Source: CAYVQZ01 sp964453435 (GTDB lineage Bacteria; Abyssobacteria; SURF-5). From it: a stretch of DNA of 51,970 nt. This document shows, piece after piece, positions 27,161-35,953 of this stretch; position 1 is the first letter of the stretch; every line of letters begins with the position of its first letter. A model generated the notes under the pieces. It did not search any database and was not told where the DNA came from. It was given only the letters and a program-made list of their open reading frames with translations. The stretch lies in NCBI GenBank assembly GCA_964453435.1, contig CAYVQZ010000040.1, positions 1-51,970 on the forward strand. The letters run 5' to 3'. A program made the position numbers and the translations under genes.

Positions 27161-28843
27161 TCAGTCCATATATCCCAGCCCGCTCAGTTTATCACGGACC
27201 ATCGATTCCTCTTCGTCGGAATAGGCGGTATCGGGTGTTGCCGTCGAACGCGCCAACGGTTGACAATAGCTGACCGGCGCGTTCGCCATCTCTCCTTCCA
27301 GCAAATCGGTCAGAACTCCGCCCTCGAGATTCTCCGGCACCGGTAACCCAAGCAGGTGCAGGATTGTCGGAGCGAGGTCAATCATTCGGGCATCGGAGAG
27401 TCGGGCTCCGGCCTTGATATCAGGCCCGTTTGCAATAAAGATTCCCTCGGGCCGGTGGGTTCCGCTCCCCGTCTGCCAAGTGCTGCGCATGAGAACTTCT
27501 TTTTCGAGGCCGATATCCGCCAGATACGCTCCATCCTCGATGCTGAAGACAATATCCGGCGCTTCATCAAGATGAGGGCCCGAGTAGATTTCTTCCTTCC
27601 TGAAGGTCTCGACCTTTAATTGGCGGTTGTCCTCCGGGTCGCGAAGCGTCCCGAGTTTCTCCATGATTTTCTCTCGCTGCTCCTCATATTCGGCGCCCGG
27701 CGTGACGGTCCCGTACGGTTCCCGCCCTTTCAGATTGATGTAGAGCCCCTGCTCGCTGTAGGAAGCCGCGTAGCACACTGTTTTGGACCAGTCGATGCAA
27801 TCGAGCGCGTCATAGGGCGCCATCCTTCTGGGCTCGTTCTTCCTGACCACGCCCTTCGCTTTGGAGGCAATCGAGCGCAGCCCCAACGCATCCAGGATAC
27901 GTCTGGACCCCTGCAGCATCTTCTTTCGTCTGCGCATCCCGTGCAGTTTGCGGGTGTTTGCCGCGAGGAATCCCTGGGCATTAAGCCACGAGTTGATGAA
28001 AAACTTTTTGCGCATCGGGCCGAAGCCGTGGTCGGACATGATGAGGAAATTGGTTTTCGGCGGAAGCTCGCCCACAATCTCGCCGATGCACTGGTCGAGT
28101 TCTCGATAAAATTCAATGACAGAGCCGCGGATTCGCTCATGGCGCCGCGAGCGCGATTCACTCCGGTCGGGCTCGATGTATTTCCACAGTGAGTGGTGAA
28201 TCCGGTCCACTTCGGTCAAGACCGCCGTCAGAAACCTCCACTCGTTGTTTTTCATGAGAAAACGAACTGTTCGCGTTCTTTGCTTCAGGCACCGAATGAG
28301 TTCTCTCACGAAATCAACCGCGGTCTGTTCGCTGTAACGCTTCCACCAGACATCGAGTATGTACGGCCCAACCGCTTGATTGATTTCCTGTTTCAGGTCG
28401 GGCGGATATGTGTATTCCGATTCGAGACTCGGCGTGAGCATCCCGGAAACCACAAATCCGTTCACGCTCGGCGGCGGGTAGGTAAGCGGGAGATTGACGG
28501 CGCCGACCTTCATGCCGTGTCGCTCAATCATCTGAAACAGGGTCGGCGCGTCGATTTGGCCGTGTGCCACGATCTGCCGTTTCATCTGGCCGGGAACGCG
28601 GCGCACAAAATCAAAAATTCCGTGGGTGGCCGGATTGACCCCCGTCATAAAAGTAGTCCACGCCGGTCCGGTCACGGGCGGAATGGTGGATTGCAGGATT
28701 CTTCTCGAACCGTTCCTCAGGATCCCGGCAAGATTTGTCATCACACCGGCATCGACGAGCGGGTCCAGAGCCCTGAAGCTTCCGCCGTCGAGTCCCAGCA
28801 CGAACACTTTGCGCGAGTCTTTTTTTTCAACTGGCCCGGTCAT
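27161..28843 (-). CDS. COG3379-type AlkP-superfamily hydrolase (Thr form)
   Basis: Third paralogue, 560 residues. Landmarks: VLGLDGGSFR (Asp19), PPVTGPAW with presumed nucleophile Thr58, FMTGVNPATHGIFDF, MSDHGFGPMRKKFFIN and GTHRPEG. The acidic tail ends RDKLSGLGYMD. It is closer in motif detail to the protein at 24367 than to that at 16745 (shared PPVT and GPM/GPL-K-KF-N blocks), consistent with a duplication inside the locus. The start ATG lies two bases after the flippase stop. No signal peptide is present. Confidence 0.82.
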   Translation of the reverse strand: MTGPVEKKDSRKVFVLGLDGGSFRALDPLVDAGVMTNLAGILRNGSRRILQSTIPPVTGPAWTTFMTGVNPATHGIFDFVRRVPGQMKRQIVAHGQIDAPTLFQMIERHGMKVGAVNLPLTYPPPSVNGFVVSGMLTPSLESEYTYPPDLKQEINQAVGPYILDVWWKRYSEQTAVDFVRELIRCLKQRTRTVRFLMKNNEWRFLTAVLTEVDRIHHSLWKYIEPDRSESRSRRHERIRGSVIEFYRELDQCIGEIVGELPPKTNFLIMSDHGFGPMRKKFFINSWLNAQGFLAANTRKLHGMRRRKKMLQGSRRILDALGLRSIASKAKGVVRKNEPRRMAPYDALDCIDWSKTVCYAASYSEQGLYINLKGREPYGTVTPGAEYEEQREKIMEKLGTLRDPEDNRQLKVETFRKEEIYSGPHLDEAPDIVFSIEDGAYLADIGLEKEVLMRSTWQTGSGTHRPEGIFIANGPDIKAGARLSDARMIDLAPTILHLLGLPVPENLEGGVLTDLLEGEMANAPVSYCQPLARSTATPDTAYSDEEESMVRDKLSGLGYMD

Positions 28844-28845
28844 GA

Positions 28846-30438
28846 TCAGGATGCCAGCTCCTTATCGTACCGCCATCTGCGGAGTCCTATGATGGAGAAC
28901 GCTTGCTTCAGTTCGGGTATCTTTAGGAGTAGGGCCGCGAGAATGTACGCCGCACCTCCCAGAGACGACAACACGGCTAAATGTGCAAATTTCGTACCGA
29001 CGGAATTGGGCGTCACAAACTGCGTGACATAGGGGAAGCTCACCAGCACAACGAGCAACATGCCGGCGCTGGAAGCGCCCGCTTTCAGAAGGCTGACGGC
29101 GAGGTCTTTCGTAAATATCGGCCCGATTTTTTTAACGAGGAACCAATATGAGACTGAAAAGTGCAGGAAAGCTGACAGCGTTGTTGCGCAGGCCAGCCCT
29201 CCGACGTCGAGAAACCGCATCAGGATGAAATTCATCAGAACATTAAATCCCACGCCCACAACACCCAATTTTGCGATGAAATGCGACTCCTGAAGGGCGA
29301 AAATTGTCCGCCGGATACAAATATTCGCCGTCACAATCAGGATGGACGGAGCGTAAAAACCCAGCGCGAGAGCTGTGAGCGTCGTGTCGCCGGCAGAGAA
29401 ATCGCCTCTCTCAAAGAGCAGGCTGACGATATTCGTCCGCAGCGCAATGACGAGGCACACCACCGGCAATATGAGGAAACAAATCCACCGGATGGAGTCT
29501 CTCAGCATCTGCTTGATGTCGTCATGCTGTTGAAGGGCGACCTGTTCGGATATCGTCGGGAGAATGATTCTGCCGAAAGAGCTCAGGAAAAGCTCCGGCA
29601 AAAAGATGATCAACCGGCTCGAGTAAGTGAGCGCCGACACGCGACCGATTCCCAGCAGAGTCGCCATGCTCTTGTCCGCAACTTGATTAATCTGATTAAT
29701 GGACGAACTGAAAAGAATCGGCGTGAATTGGCGAAAGATGTTTCGGGTTCCCGCATCCTTCAGAGAAAAACTCGGCGCAAAGAGTTTGGTGTGTTTCCTG
29801 AGCGCGGGAAGAACAAACCCCGTTTGCAGTAATATGCCCGCGAGAAGCCCGATGACGACGCCGGTTATTCCATACTGAGGCGCGAGAAAAAGGATTCCGA
29901 GAATAATCCCCAGACTTGGCAAATTTGAGGCCAGTGACGGCGGGATGAAAACCCATTTGCTGTTCAGGATGCTCTCAGCCACCGCAAAGAGCGCAAACAG
30001 CGCGAAGGCCGGCGTCAGAATTCGCGTGAGGCGAACGATGGCGTCGAGCGACTCGGAGGAAAAGCCGGGCGCGAGAAGAAACACAAAATAGCGGCATGCC
30101 ACAAAATAGATAACCCCGGCAATAATGGAGCCCAGGACGAAAATGGCCATGAAGTTTGAGGCCATTTTCCAAGCGGCCTTTTCATCGCCCGTAACAAGGG
30201 CCTCGCTGAAGACCGGAATGAACGAGCAGTTTATCGCCCGAACGATTTGTCGGAGGAACAGGACAGGGAACACCTGCGCAATGAAGAAAATATCGGTCAT
30301 CCGCCCAGCGCCGAAGCGCTGGGCGAGGAGAATAATCGCTATGAAACCGACGAGAAAGCCGCCCAACCGTATGAGCGCAAGGATCAGGGAGGCCCGAGAG
30401 AGATTCCTCTTTGGCGCAGCGGCTGTTGTTTGGTGCAT
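28846..30438 (-). CDS. MurJ-like lipid-linked oligosaccharide flippase
   Basis: Polytopic MOP-superfamily transporter of the MurJ/MviN type, 530 residues with about 14 hydrophobic segments. N-terminal RAINCSFIPVFSEAL and later RRTIFALQESHFIAKLGVVGVG resemble MurJ. In this operon, next to a Wzz and a kinase, it most likely flips the lipid-linked repeat unit of the second locus rather than lipid II, although the housekeeping role cannot be excluded because the rest of the genome is not seen. It differs from the Wzx-type flippase at 7058. Confidence 0.82.
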   Translation of the reverse strand: MHQTTAAAPKRNLSRASLILALIRLGGFLVGFIAIILLAQRFGAGRMTDIFFIAQVFPVLFLRQIVRAINCSFIPVFSEALVTGDEKAAWKMASNFMAIFVLGSIIAGVIYFVACRYFVFLLAPGFSSESLDAIVRLTRILTPAFALFALFAVAESILNSKWVFIPPSLASNLPSLGIILGILFLAPQYGITGVVIGLLAGILLQTGFVLPALRKHTKLFAPSFSLKDAGTRNIFRQFTPILFSSSINQINQVADKSMATLLGIGRVSALTYSSRLIIFLPELFLSSFGRIILPTISEQVALQQHDDIKQMLRDSIRWICFLILPVVCLVIALRTNIVSLLFERGDFSAGDTTLTALALGFYAPSILIVTANICIRRTIFALQESHFIAKLGVVGVGFNVLMNFILMRFLDVGGLACATTLSAFLHFSVSYWFLVKKIGPIFTKDLAVSLLKAGASSAGMLLVVLVSFPYVTQFVTPNSVGTKFAHLAVLSSLGGAAYILAALLLKIPELKQAFSIIGLRRWRYDKELAS

Positions 30439-30591
30439 TTCCCTTCGCTCGAATATATAAATAATGGAGTCGAACCAGAATCGGCCTGTTGCGGAGTCGG
30501 AATGATTGCACGTTCGATAATAAATGTGCCGGCAGACAACGGTTTCGCAGCAGAAGCTTCCTCTGAATCGATTCCTTGCAAAAGCGGTACG

Positions 30592-31218
30592 CTATGTTCC
30601 CAAGAAGATTCTCTGGAGAATCCGTGGCACATATTCTTTCCTCTTGTTGAGCACAAGCCCCACGGATTCTCTTTTAGACTCATCCAGCCTCGCTACGAGC
30701 CCCTTGACCTCGTCGGGAGAGGTTTGGTATGCCTTCACAACAATCAGAATTTCGTCCGCCAGAGAACTCAAATGCCTGGCATATGCGTTATATTCGTCAC
30801 TCGTCGTGTCAATCAGAATCACATCGAATTCGTTTCGAAAAACATTTATCAATTCTTTCCCCGTATCCGACCCGATGAACTGTCGTTTCACCCGGTCGGC
30901 CGTATCAGCCGACAGGACCATCACCCAGAGATTATCCGAGTATTGTTGCAATTGAGGATGGGTGGACTCATTCTCGAACGTTGCGGCAGGGAGATTCAGA
31001 ATCCGGCCGACCTCGGGTTTGATGAAATCCAGGTCAACCAGCAGCGTTTGCCACTCATCATGAGCAAGGGTTTTCGCAACATTGATGGCGGTCGTTGTTT
31101 TCCCCTCACCCTCGTTGCTGCTTGCAATCAGGAACACCTTGCTTCCGTTGGCATTCTTCCTGATAATCAGGTTATCGGCAATGGATTTGTAGTCTGTATG
31201 CGAAGCTCCGCGAGCCAT
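30592..31218 (-). CDS. BY-kinase-like ATPase (CpsD/Wzc cytoplasmic type)
   Basis: Stand-alone P-loop ATPase of the bacterial tyrosine kinase group that works with a Wzz-type partner. I start it at ATG 31218, preceded by GAGGTGAAG; the longer frame to 31461 would lie within the Wzz gene. The protein has 208 residues. Walker A is at 33-41 (SSNEGEGKT), the Walker A' segment at 59-64 (LLVDLD) and Walker B at 131-137 (FDVILID). The C-terminus ends EYVPRILQRIFLGT with a single tyrosine instead of the usual tyrosine cluster, so autophosphorylation may be reduced or absent. It follows the Wzz gene by about 50 bases. Confidence 0.83.
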   Translation of the reverse strand: MARGASHTDYKSIADNLIIRKNANGSKVFLIASSNEGEGKTTTAINVAKTLAHDEWQTLLVDLDFIKPEVGRILNLPAATFENESTHPQLQQYSDNLWVMVLSADTADRVKRQFIGSDTGKELINVFRNEFDVILIDTTSDEYNAYARHLSSLADEILIVVKAYQTSPDEVKGLVARLDESKRESVGLVLNKRKEYVPRILQRIFLGT

Positions 31219-31268
31219 CTTCACCTCGTTTGTGCGCGTTACCGCAACATATGCGCCTTGTTTTCCCG

Positions 31269-32858
31269 CTAGGACAATCGGTCCGGAAGGATTCGGGAAC
31301 CTCTGCTGAATTGACCGACAACAGCAATCACAGGCAGTTTCGTAATCTGCTCTGTCTCCTCCACGGTTCTGCATCCATAGGCGAAAAATTCCAGAACAAA
31401 CGCTCCTGCAATGGCGATAAAAAAGCCGCCAACGATTGCGACGAACAGATTGACGACCCACATGGGCCAGTCGGGGTCCTGATCGTCAAACACATAGGCC
31501 GGGTCCACAACTTTCAAATCAAAGTTTCCGAACGGGATCCTTTGAAGCGCCTCGAACTCGAGCATCTTATTTTTCAGGGAGTCGTAGATTCCTTCCTGAA
31601 GCTTCACTTCCCTCATGAGACGTGTTTCCGTCAATTGTTGCTCCAAGAGCCGTCTCCCTTCTTGTTTATTCCCGGCAATCTGCTGTCGGAGAACCTCCAA
31701 GCGCGCGGACAGTTCGGCATCGAGAAGGATGTTGTTGACAAGTTGGTTCAACATGTTTTCCATGTGTTCGTTTATCGGAACCGCGCGGCTGTCAAGAATG
31801 AACTCGGCGGCGTGTTTCAGTTTTTCCTTCGCCTCCTGAATCCTTGCCTTGGCTTTGATGACATCCGGATGGTTTTCCTTCATGTAGGTCAGCATCGAGG
31901 CGAGTTCCAGTTCGAGGTCATCAAGATTATTTCGCAAAAGAACAACACTTGGATTATCGATGACCGACGTTGGGCCGACCAGCTTCTGATTGGTCTGGTC
32001 TATATGCGATTCGAGTTCTTCCAGCCGTCTCCTTGTGGCCTTCTGTTCAGACACGGCCCTGTTGTTGTCGGCCTCAAGTTCGTTCAGACGGATAAGGTTG
32101 AGCTGGACCTGCTGGTCGAGTTCGACAAGGTTGTTGTCCTTTCTGAAGGTCTCGAGCCTCGCTTCGGCTTTTTCTAATTCCTTTTCGGCCAGATTCTTCT
32201 GTTCGGCTGCGTACACATATGCCTGCGTGATCGATTTCTGATTCAAATCTCTCATCCGTTCAATCAGGAGCGCCGCGAGTTCATTCGCCATGTCGCGGGC
32301 CAATTTCGGCGTCTCGCCGTAAACGGCGACATTGATGATATTCGTGTCCTCCTCGACTTCTATATTCTGACGGTCTTCAATAAACTCATCTATAGCGTCG
32401 TATACGTAGTTTTCCGGCTTCAGCTCGATAACGCCGAGACTCGCCAGGATGTTCTTCGGAGTCTCTATCAATACATCCCGAATGAATTTCTTGATGCTGT
32501 CCGCAACCGTCTCAGGATTCTCGCGTCGCTGCCGAAGCATCTCGTCTCTGCCGAAGCGCTGCACGATTTCTTTCGCCATCTCCTGGCCGGTCAGTATTGT
32601 GACGAGGTCATTGACAGGATTCGCCTCGGGTTTGCCCGCGATGGGGATGTTGACATCCGAGAAAATAATGATCTGCTGTTTCGGATTGTAATCGACGAGA
32701 ACCTTGGCGGACGCCTCCCATAAAGGGGTAGTCAGAAAAGAATACGCGAAAATCGCCAGAAAAAAGAAAAGAACGAACCCGACAATGAACCACTTTCTTT
32801 TAAACAGGACAAACAGCGCATAATATACGTAAAATTTCTTTGATTTTTCTTCTTCCAC
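31269..32858 (-). CDS. Wzz/GumC-type chain-length protein
   Basis: Large polysaccharide co-polymerase, 529 residues, first gene of the minus-strand operon. It starts with GTG at 32858 and AAAGGA about ten bases upstream. The first transmembrane helix is near residues 22-45 (WFIVGFVLFFFLAIFAYSF), there is extensive coiled coil at about 215-450, and the second helix is near 478-503. A GumC/ExoP-like periplasmic core is expected. The short cytoplasmic tail (VEETEQITKLPVIAVVGQF) is the type that normally leads into a fused kinase, but here it stops and the kinase is a separate gene. Together they form a split co-polymerase. Confidence 0.87.
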   Translation of the reverse strand: MEEEKSKKFYVYYALFVLFKRKWFIVGFVLFFFLAIFAYSFLTTPLWEASAKVLVDYNPKQQIIIFSDVNIPIAGKPEANPVNDLVTILTGQEMAKEIVQRFGRDEMLRQRRENPETVADSIKKFIRDVLIETPKNILASLGVIELKPENYVYDAIDEFIEDRQNIEVEEDTNIINVAVYGETPKLARDMANELAALLIERMRDLNQKSITQAYVYAAEQKNLAEKELEKAEARLETFRKDNNLVELDQQVQLNLIRLNELEADNNRAVSEQKATRRRLEELESHIDQTNQKLVGPTSVIDNPSVVLLRNNLDDLELELASMLTYMKENHPDVIKAKARIQEAKEKLKHAAEFILDSRAVPINEHMENMLNQLVNNILLDAELSARLEVLRQQIAGNKQEGRRLLEQQLTETRLMREVKLQEGIYDSLKNKMLEFEALQRIPFGNFDLKVVDPAYVFDDQDPDWPMWVVNLFVAIVGGFFIAIAGAFVLEFFAYGCRTVEETEQITKLPVIAVVGQFSRGSRILPDRLS

Positions 32859-32943
32859 GCCAATGCATTCCTTTGGTCAAATAGACATTCCTGTTTTGAG
32901 AAGACGGATTAATACCCCCACATGCCCGGAAAAGACGGACACC

Positions 32944-32973
32944 ATTCTAGACGATTCCAGTCTTTTTTGTCAA
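32944..32973 (-). promoter_or_regulatory. Sigma70-like promoter of the second polysaccharide operon
   Basis: Read on the minus strand, TTGACA (32973-32968), an 18-base spacer and TAGAAT (32949-32944) make a strong sigma70-like promoter. The transcript would start near 32937, giving a leader of about 79 bases before the Wzz start. No other promoter of similar quality was seen within the twelve-gene run downstream. Confidence 0.65.
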
Positions 32974-33397
32974 TTTGCATCAGTGCCGTTCCGCAGGTGA
33001 GCAAAATCCGTACCACAAGCGAAGTTCGGAATTTTTGACACAATCTCGAACACCCCCTTCAAAACGGTTTGAAATTCGCTGCGAATTCGAGCTTGATGAC
33101 CGTGCTTCTCAGAAACCGATAAGAATTGCGCCTCAACTTTTGGCCTTCCACATCGAAGCCGCGGCCTTGACAATACTTGTTCTGCGTTCGTCACATGCCA
33201 GGGATTCCCGGACGGTCGTATGTCCTTTTCCGAACGGAAACGACACGGAAGGGACTATTCGGCAACTCTTTTCTGCCTCGCGAACGGGAAATTTTTTCTC
33301 AACCTGGGTTCGAGCATTGGCCATCGTCGCAATCGGACCAAGCTGCCACAAAACGCCAGGCGACGCAAGCAGGGTTGAGACTTGCTGCCCATTTCTG
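32974..33397. other. Non-coding divergent intergenic region
   Basis: About 420 bases between the promoter of the minus-strand operon and that of the plus-strand glycosyltransferase gene. Reading frames exist on both strands but lack ribosome-binding sites and recognisable motifs. An inverted repeat around GAATTCG-type sequence near 33075-33095 is visible. No regulator gene or known RNA motif was recognised. Confidence 0.4.
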
Positions 33398-33426
33398 TTG
33401 AACCTTCCCGGCCTGCTCTGGTATAA
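33398..33426 (+). promoter_or_regulatory. Sigma70-like promoter of the GT4-glf pair
   Basis: TTGAAC at 33398-33403, exactly 17 bases, then a perfect TATAAT at 33421-33426. Transcription would start near 33433, leaving about 60 bases before the ATG at 33495. It drives the glycosyltransferase and UDP-galactopyranose mutase genes away from the second operon. Confidence 0.68.
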
Positions 33427-33494
33427 TCCCTGATGAACAAACCCTTTATCTGCCATCGACTGGCATTTTATTTGCTTTCGTCTCAAGGGGAATT

Positions 33495-34739
33495 ATGTGT
33501 TCCAGCCCACCAGGAAACAAGACCCCTTTGTTTCTTGGACACTCAGAGCCCGGACAGAAAAGCAACCCGCTGGTAAGCGTGAACATGAGCGAAAAAAATA
33601 TCATTATGCTCTTCGGCATGAGCTTCCTCCCCAACCAGGGACGATTCCAGCGGTCGTTTAATGAAGCGCGGTCGTTGGCCGGCGCAGGAAACAATGTAAC
33701 GGTTCTCGCCTGGGACAGAGAATTGAAAAGCCCGGAGCATGAAACGGTGGAAGGTGTCAGGATAGAGAGGCTGCGAATACCGGCGGGTTTTCAGGCAGGC
33801 CCGGCAAAGACGTTCCCGAAAATGCTCGTTTTCTTTCGCAAAGCTGCTCAACGGTTGCTTTCAATGGATTTCGACGTCCTTCACTGCTTCAATCTCGAGA
33901 CGATTCCTCCCGCCATGCTGGCCGCGCGGCTCCGAAGGAAACCGGTCGTGCTTGACCTGTGCGAGCCCGAATATTACGCGAACTGGAAACCCGTTTTCAG
34001 GCCGCTCCGGCGTTTCGTCGTGTTTTTCGAGAAAGCCATCTCCCGCAGGGTCGACTATTTATTTGTTCATAACTCGTACCAGATGGAAAAATTCGAACAC
34101 TACGGCGTTACGAGACTGGAGCAGATCGGGAGTTACCCGAACATTCGGGATGTGGTTGACGAGCCGAATGTTTCGGAGAGAACCGATGACGTCGTGATCG
34201 GCAGAATCGGGTCAATCTACCACGACAACGGCGTCGAGGAAGTGGTGGAAGCCTTCAAGGAGCTGGTCAAGAAATACCCGAAGATACGGCTTCTCTTGGC
34301 CGGCAAGGTGTTTCCGGCCTATGAGCGCACCCTCAACGCGCTGGTTGAGCCGATCAGGGAGCATGTGGACCTGACCGGCCCGTTCGCGTTCTCGGACATG
34401 CCCGACCTGTACAACCGTATTGATATCTCGGTGATGCTGTATCGTCGGAATGAGAACTTCATGCATGTCACCCCGACAAAATTCTTCGATTCGCTGGCAA
34501 GCGGCGTCCCGCTCGTCACTTCCGACATCGGAGGATTGCGCAGAATCGTCGAGGAGAACAATTGCGGTGCGGTGGTGGACGAAACCGACACAGTCGAGGT
34601 CTGCGCCGCCTTTGAGAGGCTTATGCTTGACCCCCAACTGCGGAGGGACCTCGCGCTGAGCGGACTGCGTCTCGCGAAGGAGAAGTATAACTGGGAGGCG
34701 CAAGCAGACCGCTTTCTTGAAATTTACCAGAATCTCTGA
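33495..34739 (+). CDS. GT4-family glycosyltransferase
   Basis: GT-B fold glycosyltransferase, up to 414 residues. ATG 33495 has AAGGGG four bases upstream; ATG 33585 (MSEKNIIMLF) would give a more typical N-terminus but has a weaker site, so the first 30 residues are uncertain. Motifs: FGMSFLPNQGRFQRSFNEARSL, IGSIYHDNGVEEVVEAF, VTPTKFFDSLASGVPLV and SDIGGLRRIVEE. The usual first Glu of E-x7-E is replaced around HVTPTKFFDSL, as in some GT4 subgroups. It is followed 43 bases later by glf, so it may transfer a galactofuranose or neighbouring residue; this is inference. Confidence 0.83.
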   Translation: MCSSPPGNKTPLFLGHSEPGQKSNPLVSVNMSEKNIIMLFGMSFLPNQGRFQRSFNEARSLAGAGNNVTVLAWDRELKSPEHETVEGVRIERLRIPAGFQAGPAKTFPKMLVFFRKAAQRLLSMDFDVLHCFNLETIPPAMLAARLRRKPVVLDLCEPEYYANWKPVFRPLRRFVVFFEKAISRRVDYLFVHNSYQMEKFEHYGVTRLEQIGSYPNIRDVVDEPNVSERTDDVVIGRIGSIYHDNGVEEVVEAFKELVKKYPKIRLLLAGKVFPAYERTLNALVEPIREHVDLTGPFAFSDMPDLYNRIDISVMLYRRNENFMHVTPTKFFDSLASGVPLVTSDIGGLRRIVEENNCGAVVDETDTVEVCAAFERLMLDPQLRRDLALSGLRLAKEKYNWEAQADRFLEIYQNL

Positions 34740-34782
34740 CACCCGCCGGAGCGGCGGGAGCGGACAACCGGGAACCTGACGA

Positions 34783-35871
34783 ATGAAATACGATTACCTC
34801 ATTGTAGGCGCGGGACTCGCCGGCTGCACGATCGCCGAACGCTGCGCCTCACAGGCTGCCAAAAAGGTTCTCATCGTGGACAAGCGCTCGCACATAGCGG
34901 GCAACTGCTACGATTATTACAACGAAGACGGCATTCTGATTCATCAATACGGCCCGCACATATTTCATACGGTCAAAAAAGAAGTTTGGGATTATCTGTC
35001 GCAATTCACCGAGTGGCGCCACTATCATCATCGGGTTCTCGCATACGTGGACGGCATGTATCTGCCGATTCCAATCAATTTGAACACGATAAATCTTCTG
35101 TACGGCCTCGACCTGACGCTTGACGAGCTCGAGGGCTTCCTGGCCAAAGTACGAAAGAAAACGAAAAACAGCAACTCCGCCGAACTCGTGATCGGGCAGG
35201 TCGGCGAAGACCTGTACGAGAAGTTCTTCAAGGGATACTCCACAAAGCAGTGGGGCATGGACCCTTCGAGGCTGGACCCGTCGGTGTGCGGGCGGGTCAG
35301 TGTGAGGAAGAGCCGGGATGACCGGTATTTCACCGACCCGTACCAGGGCCTGCCCAGACGCGGTTATACCGAAATGGTCAAAAACATGATATCTCACCCA
35401 AACATCGGGATATTGTTAAAAACCGATTACAGAGAAATTGTTGACAGCATCAGGTTCGACAGACTGGTCTACACAGGCCCCATCGACTACTTCTTCGATT
35501 ACATGCATGGGAAACTCCCCTATCGGAGCCTCTGGTTTCGTTTTGAAACCCTTGAGATGGAGACGTTCCAACCCGCCGCGCAAGTGAACTACCCGAACGA
35601 TTACGATTTCACCCGAATCACGGAGTTCAAACATCTTACCGGCCAGGACCACCGCAGGACGACCATAGCATACGAGTATCCGACGGGAGACGGCGATCCG
35701 TACTACCCCATCATCGCGCCCGAAAACATCGAAGCGTACAAGAAGTATGAACAAGAGGCGCGGAAACTGAAATCCGTTTATTTCGTCGGGCGCCTTGCGG
35801 AGTATAAATACTACAACATGGATGTTGTGGTCGCGAGCGCGCTTGCAACCGCCGCCAAACTGCTTTCCTGA
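34783..35871 (+). CDS. glf: UDP-galactopyranose mutase
   Basis: Flavoenzyme converting UDP-galactopyranose to UDP-galactofuranose, the donor for Galf residues in surface glycans. The length of 362 residues is typical of bacterial enzymes. The FAD-binding Rossmann motif is at residues 5-21 (YLIVGAGLAGCTIAER), followed by VDKRSHIAGNCYD and the GPHIFHT substrate-side segment; further conserved strings are YSTKQWG, IPINLNTI, VYTGPIDYFFDY and the C-terminal FVGRLAEYKYYNMD. The presence of glf shows that one of the two polysaccharides, or a related glycan, probably contains Galf. Confidence 0.93.
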   Translation: MKYDYLIVGAGLAGCTIAERCASQAAKKVLIVDKRSHIAGNCYDYYNEDGILIHQYGPHIFHTVKKEVWDYLSQFTEWRHYHHRVLAYVDGMYLPIPINLNTINLLYGLDLTLDELEGFLAKVRKKTKNSNSAELVIGQVGEDLYEKFFKGYSTKQWGMDPSRLDPSVCGRVSVRKSRDDRYFTDPYQGLPRRGYTEMVKNMISHPNIGILLKTDYREIVDSIRFDRLVYTGPIDYFFDYMHGKLPYRSLWFRFETLEMETFQPAAQVNYPNDYDFTRITEFKHLTGQDHRRTTIAYEYPTGDGDPYYPIIAPENIEAYKKYEQEARKLKSVYFVGRLAEYKYYNMDVVVASALATAAKLLS

Positions 35872-35953
35872 GGCCTGTTTCTCGACCCTTGCAAGGGACC
35901 ACCCGACAAAGGTCCAAAAGACTTATCACTCGCGGGATGGAGGAGATATCCGT

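Noticed and set aside
28193..29032. Long plus-strand frame of 279 residues opposite the third COG3379 gene
   Set aside because: It is the antisense shadow of a well-supported gene and shows no family motif.
28846..30438. Calling the MurJ-like protein the housekeeping lipid II flippase
   Set aside because: Its position between Wzz/kinase and sugar-modifying genes favours a role in the locus; the housekeeping role remains possible but unsupported here.
31219..31461. 81-residue N-terminal extension of the kinase-like ATPase
   Set aside because: It lies within the end of the Wzz gene in another frame, while ATG 31218 has an excellent ribosome-binding site.
32975..33433. 152-residue open frame between divergent operons
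   Set aside because: No ribosome-binding site, no recognisable motif, and it would run through two good promoters.
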